Shown piece after piece: positions 7,458-11,962 of a stretch of 11,962 nucleotides of DNA. The number at the start of each line of letters is the position of its first letter. Within the stretch, counting starts at the first letter, position 1. The notes under the pieces were generated by a model that did no database searches, was not told the origin of the DNA, and saw only the letters and a program-made list of their open reading frames with translations. The stretch lies in assembly GCA_001816695.1 (NCBI GenBank), contig MHCR01000014.1, forward strand, positions 6,907 to 18,868, read 5' to 3'. The stretch is from Candidatus Woykebacteria bacterium RBG_16_39_9b (lineage in GTDB: Bacteria; Patescibacteriota; Microgenomatia; Woykebacterales; RBG-16-39-9b). A program made the translations under genes and the position numbers.

Positions 7458-8377
7458 AATGGCGCACCTTGTGAGCTTCTCAGTGCCTTAACTCTCTCTT
7501 CTGTAGGTGGGTGTGTACTAAATAAACTAACGAACCAACTCTTAGCTTGCTCGCCTTTGAAAGGATTTACGATGAATAAATGGGCAGTAGCTGAACTTGC
7601 ATGCTTAGCAGGAGTTTGGTCTGAGCTTATTTTTAATAAGGCCGAGGCCAACCCTTCTGGGTTTCGGGTTAAAAGAGCTCCAGAAGAGTCTGCCAAAAAC
7701 TCTCTTCTTCGGGAAATAGCTAGTTTAATTAATTGGGCGGCAATTGGAGCTATAATAGCCGCCAAAATACCAATAATCATTAATACTCCATTGTCTCTCC
7801 TATCTCTACTTCTTCCGCCCCACCACAAACTTCTAAAAAAAATGTCTGACAAAAGAGCTACTATTCCGACCAAGATTACAATAATACTCATTAGTCTAGT
7901 GTCGTAATTTCGCACGTGGGAAAGCTCATGAGCCGCAACTCCTTCTAATTCTAATTTTTCAAGTCGATTTAAAAGCCCAGTTGTAAAAACTACTACCGCA
8001 TGATTTGGGTTTCTGCCAGTAGCAAATGCATTTGGGGAAGGGTCATTAATCACATAAATCCCAGGCATCGGACTACCAGCAGCAATCGTTAAATTCTCAA
8101 CAACCCGATAAAGCTCGGGATTATCCTTTTTATTAATTGGTTCTGCGCCGGTTAATCCCAAAACCAATTTATCTGACCAATAATACGAGCCCAAATTTAT
8201 AAGTCCGGAAACTATTAAAATAATACCCACAAAGCCTAAAGCACCCGGACCTTTGTAACCTAAAGCAAGAACTAAAATATAAGCAACTAAAAAAATAAAT
8301 ATCGAAAACCCAAGCATCAAAACAAATGTTTTCATTCTGTTTGCATCAATTTGATTACGTAGTGTCGGGATACCCAT
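7454..8377 (-). CDS. htpX: HtpX-type membrane zinc metalloprotease (M48)
   Basis: HtpX degrades misfolded membrane proteins from the cytoplasmic side. The 307-residue product has four likely membrane segments (about 17-39, 45-66, 163-185 and 198-220). Its zinc site is H150-E151-x-x-H154 in AAHELSHVRNYD. The third ligand is E226 in RRREFLADSSGA. Also typical are NAFATGRNPNHAVVVFTTGLL (117-137) and the C-terminal FSTHPPTEERVKAL. The length is slightly above the usual 280-300 residues. It is the first gene of a coupled unit with gatCA, the nuclease gene, gatB and polA. Its own promoter ends 9 bases before the ATG, with no Shine-Dalgarno site. lemA lies just upstream; lemA and htpX are often adjacent in bacteria. 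Confidence 0.95.
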   Translation of the reverse strand: MGIPTLRNQIDANRMKTFVLMLGFSIFIFLVAYILVLALGYKGPGALGFVGIILIVSGLINLGSYYWSDKLVLGLTGAEPINKKDNPELYRVVENLTIAAGSPMPGIYVINDPSPNAFATGRNPNHAVVVFTTGLLNRLEKLELEGVAAHELSHVRNYDTRLMSIIVILVGIVALLSDIFFRSLWWGGRSRDRRDNGVLMIIGILAAIIAPIAAQLIKLAISRRREFLADSSGALLTRNPEGLASALLKISSDQTPAKHASSATAHLFIVNPFKGEQAKSWFVSLFSTHPPTEERVKALRSSQGAPL

Positions 8378-8386
8378 ATATAAAAT

Positions 8387-8415
8387 ATTATCACTTTTGT
8401 TAGAAATTTTACCAA
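8387..8415 (-). promoter_or_regulatory. Likely promoter of the htpX-gat-polA unit
   Basis: The minus strand has TTGGTA (8415-8410, 4 of 6 for -35), a 17-base spacer and GATAAT (8392-8387, 5 of 6 for -10). The htpX ATG begins 9 bases after the -10 box. It is weaker than the rplS and CAP promoters, but placed at the same distance from the start codon, which is the main support. Confidence 0.65.
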
Positions 8416-8425
8416 GTACAAAGTG

Positions 8426-8448
8426 AGCTGTTGTTAGTCTGAACAGCT
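8426..8448 (-). repeat. Inverted repeat between lemA and htpX
   Basis: Two perfect 7-base arms, AGCTGTT and AACAGCT, flank a 9-base spacer about 10 bases upstream of the htpX -35 box. On the minus strand no T-run follows, so it is a poor intrinsic terminator for lemA. It could be an operator, an mRNA-stabilising hairpin at the lemA 3' end, or chance. On the plus strand a short T-run follows, but no plus-strand gene is present. Confidence 0.45.
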
Positions 8449-8478
8449 TTTACCAATTTTTCTTTGAAAGTAATCACT

Positions 8479-9030
8479 TTAGAAATTTACTTTGACAGGT
8501 TCTTTATCAGTACTTTCTGCTTCAAAAAAGTCTGATGGCTTGAAACCGAACGAATTTGCAATAATTACATTTGGGAAAACTTGCAATTTCGTGTTAAAGT
8601 CCAAAACATTCGAATTATAGAACTGTCTTGAAGCTGCTATCTTTGTCTCAGTATCAGAAAGTTCCTCCTGTAGTTGCTTAAAATTTTCCGAAGCCTTTAG
8701 CTCTGGATAGTTTTCAGCTACGGCAAACAGAGATTTTAAAGCTCCTGTCAACAAGTTATCTGCTTGGGCAGCTTCTTTGGCGGTATTCGCTCCCATCATA
8801 GCACTTCTTGCTTTAGTGACGTTTTCAAAAACCGCTCGCTCATGTTTCGCATAACCTTTAACGGCTTCAACAAGATTTGGAATCAAATCAGAACGTCTTT
8901 TCAGTTGAACATCTATACCACTCCAACTCTCAGCCACTCGATTTCGAGCTGTAATTAAGCCGTTATAAAGTGCGAAAACGTAAAACACCAATAGCACAAT
9001 TATCGCTATCAAAACCAAGAATATTGTCAT
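8479..9030 (-). CDS. lemA: LemA family membrane protein
   Basis: LemA proteins have one N-terminal membrane helix and a coiled helical domain; their biochemical role is not settled. The 183-residue product has a hydrophobic helix at about 2-22 followed by YNGLITARNRVAESWSGIDVQLKRRSDLIPNLVEAVKGYA, the family's most conserved block. It continues with HERAVFENVTKARSAM, AENYPELKASENFKQLQEEL and the ending FPNVIIANSFGFKPSDFF, all typical. The length is normal. It starts 15 bases after the polX stop behind a strong Shine-Dalgarno site, so polX and lemA are probably one transcript. htpX lies 101 bases downstream behind its own promoter. Confidence 0.96.
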   Translation of the reverse strand: MTIFLVLIAIIVLLVFYVFALYNGLITARNRVAESWSGIDVQLKRRSDLIPNLVEAVKGYAKHERAVFENVTKARSAMMGANTAKEAAQADNLLTGALKSLFAVAENYPELKASENFKQLQEELSDTETKIAASRQFYNSNVLDFNTKLQVFPNVIIANSFGFKPSDFFEAESTDKEPVKVNF

Positions 9031-9035
9031 TTAAA

Positions 9036-9043
9036 CACCTCCT
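9036..9043 (-). promoter_or_regulatory. Strong ribosome binding site of lemA
   Basis: AGGAGGTG on the minus strand ends about 5 to 7 bases before the lemA ATG, and the polX stop codon lies just upstream of it. It is one of the two clearest Shine-Dalgarno sites in the window and shows the organism uses SD-led starts for internal genes, in contrast to the promoter-proximal genes. Confidence 0.9.
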
Positions 9044-9045
9044 CT

Positions 9046-10749
9046 CTAATTTTTAAGGTCTAGTATACTTTTTAGTTCCCTGTAGGGCAAGGTGTTAATA
9101 ATATCTTTTTTGGTCGCCCAACCCCGCCGGGCTACAGAAACACCATATTCCATCAAACTTAAATGCTGTATCTGATGAGCGTCTGTATCAATAGTAAATT
9201 TTACCCCAAACCTTTTTGCCTCGCGTACCAAATTGTCCGGCAAATCTAATCTATTTGGATAGCCATCGATCTCCAAAAATTTACCCAAGTGTGCTATTCT
9301 TTTAAAAATTGTTTCCCAATCTGCCTCAATACCTTCTCTTTCAAGTAACAGCCTACCAGTAGGGTGCGCAAAAACATCAACATGAGGATTTTCCAACGCT
9401 TTTAGTATTCGGTTCGTCATCTCCTCTTTTGGCTGGCGAAAGCTTGTGTGAATTGAAACGAAAATAATATCATGTTTGGCTAATATTTCATCCGGAACTT
9501 GCAAGGTATAATCAGAATTTATGTTAACTTCGAGTCCAGTTATTACTCGTATTGAGTCTTGTGAGTAATTAAATTGTTCTATTTCTTTTAACCTCTGATA
9601 GAACCTTAAGGTTGGGTACGAATGATCTGTGAGTGCAATATATTCTCTGCCTAAACTTGTTGCAGCTTTCGCCATCTCTGCTATAGAATTCTGCCCATCG
9701 CTCCAAAAAGAATGGGTGTGAAGATCTCCTTTTATGTCTTTGAGTTCAACCAATTGAGGTAATTTATTCTCTAAAGCTGCTTCAATTTCCCCCGCGTCCT
9801 CTCTTAGTTCTGGCGGCGGTGTCTGCATACCCAGTAACGAGTAGACATCATCCTCCTTTGGACAAGGACGGACCTTGTCAGTTTTTATTTCTTTTATACC
9901 GTATTCTGAGATTGAATATCCCTTTTCCCTTGCCAAAGATCGCATATGGATATTATGATTTTTTGATCCTGTGAAATGGTGGAGGAGTGACCCGTAATGC
10001 TCCGGTGGTTGAACCATTAAATCCACATGAATCCCATTTCTTACACTAATCGTCGCCGTGTGTTCCCCAGACTCAATGATCCGCTCGGTACCGGGAAATT
10101 TTTTGAAGTGCTCAATAACTTCTTTTGGGTCGTTCGAAGCTACTGACAAATCAACGTCTCCAACTGTTGCAACTCTTCGTCGCAAACTGCCTAGTGGATC
10201 TGTAGCTAGCACTGCTTTATGCTTTCTTAGGTGTTCTAAAACCTGTTTGGCAACCTCGCCGGCAACCGGCAGCAGAATACGGTCCGACTTTCGCTTAAAT
10301 TCTTCAATTCCTTGTAAAATATTTTCTAGCGGTTTTTCTGTAAAACCTTTCTTCAGTAGAGTTTTACTTTTAATTTTTTCTTCAAGATCCGCAATATTTT
10401 TTACTCCTGCTTTGGCAAGCTTGTACGCCGTTTTTGGTCCAACACCGGGGATTTTGAGAAATTCGAACATTGAATTGGGAATATTTTTGAAAACCGTCTC
10501 AAAATGTTTCACTTTACCAGAGGTAAAATACTCATCTAGGTAATTGGCAATATGGCTACCTACACCGGGGATTTTGTCGAGATCCTCACTTTCCCACAAA
10601 GCTCTCACGTCGCTACTGGCGTGTTCCACCGCGTCGGCGGCAACGTCATAAGCCCGAATTTGAAATGGGTTGGCACCTTTTACCTGATGCGCCGCGGAAA
10701 CGTTTCGAAGCAAAGTAGTCACTTCTTTGTTAGTAAATTTTGTTTCCAT
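9046..10749 (-). CDS. polX: DNA polymerase X with PHP nuclease domain
   Basis: Bacterial PolX fills short gaps in base-excision repair and processes 3' and abasic ends. The 567 residues show an N-terminal 8-kDa-like helical domain and two helix-hairpin-helix motifs (IPGVG at 60-64 and 100-104). The polymerase-beta palm follows, with GS at 187-188, D198/D200 in VGDVDL and D243 in HVDLMV. The C-terminal PHP domain starts near 338. Its predicted metal ligands are all present: H344, H346 and D351 in DLHTHSFWSDG, H376 in LTDHS, E407 in GLEVN, H434 in SIHTSF, H462 in AHPTGR, and D523/H525 in DTDAH. Both activities are therefore expected. The length is normal for the family. The ATG follows the -10 box of its promoter by 8 bases, with no Shine-Dalgarno site, and lemA follows closely. 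Confidence 0.97.
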   Translation of the reverse strand: METKFTNKEVTTLLRNVSAAHQVKGANPFQIRAYDVAADAVEHASSDVRALWESEDLDKIPGVGSHIANYLDEYFTSGKVKHFETVFKNIPNSMFEFLKIPGVGPKTAYKLAKAGVKNIADLEEKIKSKTLLKKGFTEKPLENILQGIEEFKRKSDRILLPVAGEVAKQVLEHLRKHKAVLATDPLGSLRRRVATVGDVDLSVASNDPKEVIEHFKKFPGTERIIESGEHTATISVRNGIHVDLMVQPPEHYGSLLHHFTGSKNHNIHMRSLAREKGYSISEYGIKEIKTDKVRPCPKEDDVYSLLGMQTPPPELREDAGEIEAALENKLPQLVELKDIKGDLHTHSFWSDGQNSIAEMAKAATSLGREYIALTDHSYPTLRFYQRLKEIEQFNYSQDSIRVITGLEVNINSDYTLQVPDEILAKHDIIFVSIHTSFRQPKEEMTNRILKALENPHVDVFAHPTGRLLLEREGIEADWETIFKRIAHLGKFLEIDGYPNRLDLPDNLVREAKRFGVKFTIDTDAHQIQHLSLMEYGVSVARRGWATKKDIINTLPYRELKSILDLKN

Positions 10750-10757
10750 CAGAAAAA

Positions 10758-10787
10758 ATTATATCAGAGAATAGATTCGTTTGGTAA
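10758..10787 (-). promoter_or_regulatory. Likely promoter of polX-lemA
   Basis: The minus strand carries a perfect -10 box TATAAT (10763-10758) and, 18 bases upstream, TTACCA (10787-10782, 4 of 6 for -35). The polX ATG begins only 8 bases after the -10 box, so transcription should start at or within 2 bases of the ATG. This is the clearest candidate for a truly leaderless transcript here. Confidence 0.7.
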
Positions 10788-10796
10788 TCAGAGTAT

Positions 10797-10837
10797 AAAA
10801 AATTGGCCCCATTCGGTTTACACCATTGCGAGGCCAA
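10797..10837 (-). terminator. Possible intrinsic terminator after pyrE
   Basis: On the minus strand TTGGCC (10837-10832) and GGCCAA (10808-10803) form a perfect 6-base inverted repeat, followed directly by six T (10802-10797). The position between pyrE and the polX promoter is right for a terminator. The 23-base loop is long and the stem short, so this is tentative. Confidence 0.45.
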
Positions 10838-10886
10838 GAATCACCCGAGCAATTCGAGTAATATTGAGCTCTCCGTCCTGCTTCTT

Positions 10887-11552
10887 TTAGACTTGACTTG
10901 CTTTCACGAACGCCGGCCAGGTGTTGGGATCCGGATATTGCTGGACCCATTCGTCTCCATGACCAACCGATGTGTTCATCGGTACCTGTTCGATGCAGGC
11001 TTGACAGTCCTCAGGATCCCACTGTTCCATGTTCGCCCTGAGAAGTTCATAAAGTGGAAGCCCGTCGAAGGATCCCACAAAGTCGCTTCTGTTGCAGCCT
11101 ATAACAACATATATGGGTGTCCCATCGTGTTTACGAACGGCCTCGATAGTCTCCCGTATGGTACCACCGGTCGTCAAGACATCATCCACAACTAGAACAC
11201 GCTTTCCACGAACGTCCTCTTCCTGGCTTCTCGGAAAGGCACGTTTCCCCTCCTCGTCTGTCTCCTGAGCGTACACCCGTGCAACCGCCTTACCCCTGTG
11301 TAGCAAAGCAAGACCCAAATCGCTCGCTACCTTGTCGCCAGTGTGAGTTGGACCCGCCACTGTATCGAAGGGGGAGTTGACCGCGAAAACTACGTCAGCC
11401 ATCGCTAGAGACGTCTTCCAAGCTGCTTCGGAACTCCTCAGTACGGCAACCCAGTTGACGTAAGCACGGCCGTGCTTCCTGGAAGTGTAGACAACATGGC
11501 TGTTATCTATCACCCCTCCTACCTGCTCGAGCAGCTGCATAAGCTCTGGCAT
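10887..11552 (-). CDS. pyrE: Orotate phosphoribosyltransferase
   Basis: PyrE joins orotate to PRPP to give orotidine monophosphate, the fifth step of UMP synthesis. The 221-residue product has the type I phosphoribosyltransferase PRPP motif VLVVDDVLTTGGT (119-131). An N-terminal SRKHGRAYVNW (24-34) matches the orotate-side segment, GPTHTGDKVASDLG (67-80) forms a Gly-rich loop, and GKRAF (102-106) sits in the expected catalytic loop. The C-terminal region holds a C183-x-x-C186 pair followed by VPMNTSVGHGDEW, which the short enterobacterial enzyme lacks. It starts 9 bases after the pyrF stop behind a perfect Shine-Dalgarno site. GC is clearly higher than in most of the window (36 of 60 bases at 11221-11280). 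A more general phosphoribosyltransferase is possible, but the pyrF neighbour supports PyrE. Confidence 0.88.
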   Translation of the reverse strand: MPELMQLLEQVGGVIDNSHVVYTSRKHGRAYVNWVAVLRSSEAAWKTSLAMADVVFAVNSPFDTVAGPTHTGDKVASDLGLALLHRGKAVARVYAQETDEEGKRAFPRSQEEDVRGKRVLVVDDVLTTGGTIRETIEAVRKHDGTPIYVVIGCNRSDFVGSFDGLPLYELLRANMEQWDPEDCQACIEQVPMNTSVGHGDEWVQQYPDPNTWPAFVKASQV

Positions 11553-11556
11553 CTCG

Positions 11557-11563
11557 ACCTCCT
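11557..11563 (-). promoter_or_regulatory. Ribosome binding site of pyrE
   Basis: AGGAGGT on the minus strand ends 4 bases before the pyrE ATG at 11552 and overlaps the last two bases of the pyrF TAG stop codon. It fixes the pyrE start and suggests translational coupling with pyrF. Confidence 0.9.
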
Positions 11564-11962
11564 AACCTATCTGGCTTGCCAGTTCAAGAGCCGCTGCTTC
11601 AACATCAGGGGCGTTGACCAGAACGCTAGCAACAATGGCATGCCACCGACTACCAGCGACTCTGCCGGTCTCACTGATGTCGCCGCCTTGTTTGATGAAA
11701 CCAGGAGCGTACAGATCAAATTCCGCTCCTTCGGCACCCGCTTGTTCAAGTTCGTCTTCAATGATCCCCTTGTACTTCTCAACAAACTCTGGTTTATTGC
11801 CAGGGACCACGAACTCACGTACTCCTAGTTGAACAGCGAGGCGGTAGATGCGCTCTGGGGCCTCATCGTGAATGAAACCACCCTCGCTCCAGAGGAAACG
11901 CTTCTGGGTCATGTGTCCACCAACGATCACAGAAAGACCAGCATCAACAGCTGATCGAGTCC
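11562..11962 (-). CDS. pyrF: Orotidine-5'-phosphate decarboxylase, C-terminal part (5' end outside window)
   Basis: PyrF removes CO2 from orotidine monophosphate to give UMP. The frame is open to the window edge, beginning TRSAVDAGLSVIVGGHMTQ, so the GTG at 11930 is internal and not the start. About 132 residues are visible. They include a family-like GGHMTQ segment, then GVREFVVPGNKPEFV, matching the step where the barrel reads V-V-P-(A/G)-T/N-x-P-E. The phosphate-binding end follows: LYAPGFIKQGGDISETG and GSRWHAIVASVLVNAPDVEAAA. The catalytic D-x-K-x-x-D motif would lie upstream of the window. The stop overlaps the pyrE Shine-Dalgarno site. GC and codon use match pyrE, not the lower-GC genes to the left. 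The family call is good; enzymatic completeness cannot be judged. Confidence 0.85.
   Translation of the reverse strand, partial: TRSAVDAGLSVIVGGHMTQKRFLWSEGGFIHDEAPERIYRLAVQLGVREFVVPGNKPEFVEKYKGIIEDELEQAGAEGAEFDLYAPGFIKQGGDISETGRVAGSRWHAIVASVLVNAPDVEAAALELASQIG

Noticed and set aside
7422..7907. 161-codon plus-strand reading frame
   Set aside because: It lies fully antisense to gatC and htpX, both certain from active-site motifs, and its translation resembles no protein family.
10058..10543. 161-codon plus-strand reading frame
   Set aside because: It is antisense to the polX polymerase and helix-hairpin-helix regions; its Ser-rich translation is typical of a reversed coding strand.
10825..10853. 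ATTGC/GCAAT inverted repeat after pyrE as a second hairpin
   Set aside because: Pairing breaks after 5 bases, and it overlaps the better TTGGCC/GGCCAA pair that is followed by T residues.
10759..10950. 63-codon minus-strand frame between pyrE and polX
   Set aside because: It overlaps the pyrE 3' end in another frame, crosses the possible terminator and the polX promoter, and has no recognisable content.
11567..11818. 83-codon minus-strand frame inside pyrF
   Set aside because: It is an out-of-frame shadow of pyrF; the pyrF frame matches its family across the same bases.
11928..11930. GTG as start codon of pyrF
   Set aside because: The frame continues upstream to the window edge with family-like residues, so the gene is cut by the window and starts outside it.
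1..11962. CRISPR arrays, tRNA/rRNA genes, insertion sequences, defence islands
   Set aside because: No regularly spaced repeats, cloverleaf-like stretches, transposase motifs or terminal inverted repeats were seen; nearly all of the sequence is accounted for by minus-strand genes.

Overview
The window is a gene-dense stretch in which every supported gene lies on the minus strand, so transcription runs from high to low coordinates. Several features suggest an uncultured bacterium of the Candidate Phyla Radiation (Patescibacteria). These are a compact layout with many 4-base ATGA overlaps, low GC over most of the window, a Klenow-like DNA polymerase I without a 5' nuclease domain, and a PyrF/PyrE pair of a type I associate with such genomes. 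This placement is an inference from gene style, not a database result. UGA works as a normal stop (rplS, gatA, gatB, htpX and the nuclease gene all end in TGA), which argues against the UGA-recoding SR1/Gracilibacteria groups.

Layout in transcription order. (1) 11962-10887: the 3' part of pyrF (orotidine-5'-phosphate decarboxylase) and pyrE (orotate phosphoribosyltransferase). These two last steps of de novo UMP synthesis are in visibly higher-GC DNA than most of the window, and a possible terminator follows pyrE. (2) 10749-8479: polX (repair polymerase with a PHP nuclease domain) and lemA (membrane protein), joined by a strong Shine-Dalgarno site. (3) 8377-1956: a tightly packed six-gene unit, htpX, gatC, gatA, an unrecognised PD-(D/E)XK-type nuclease gene, gatB and polA. 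Each junction is a 4-base overlap or a 1-base gap. (4) 1913-636: a membrane-anchored CAP/SCP-domain protein and an 84-residue membrane protein. (5) 582-1: rplS (ribosomal protein L19) and the 5' part of rnhB (RNase HII), overlapping by 4 bases.

The genes that start units 2 to 5 share a design. Each has a sigma-70-like promoter whose -10 hexamer ends only 8 to 12 bases before the start codon, with no room for a Shine-Dalgarno site. This predicts leaderless or nearly leaderless mRNAs. Most internal genes have at least a purine-rich SD-like sequence, best at lemA and pyrE.

Functionally, GatCAB amidates misacylated Glu-tRNA(Gln) and/or Asp-tRNA(Asn). PolA, PolX and RNase HII serve replication and repair. 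HtpX and LemA are envelope proteins often found next to each other. The most unusual item is the small nuclease-like gene coupled between gatA and gatB. No RNA genes, CRISPR arrays, insertion sequences or gene-free stretches longer than about 140 bases were seen.
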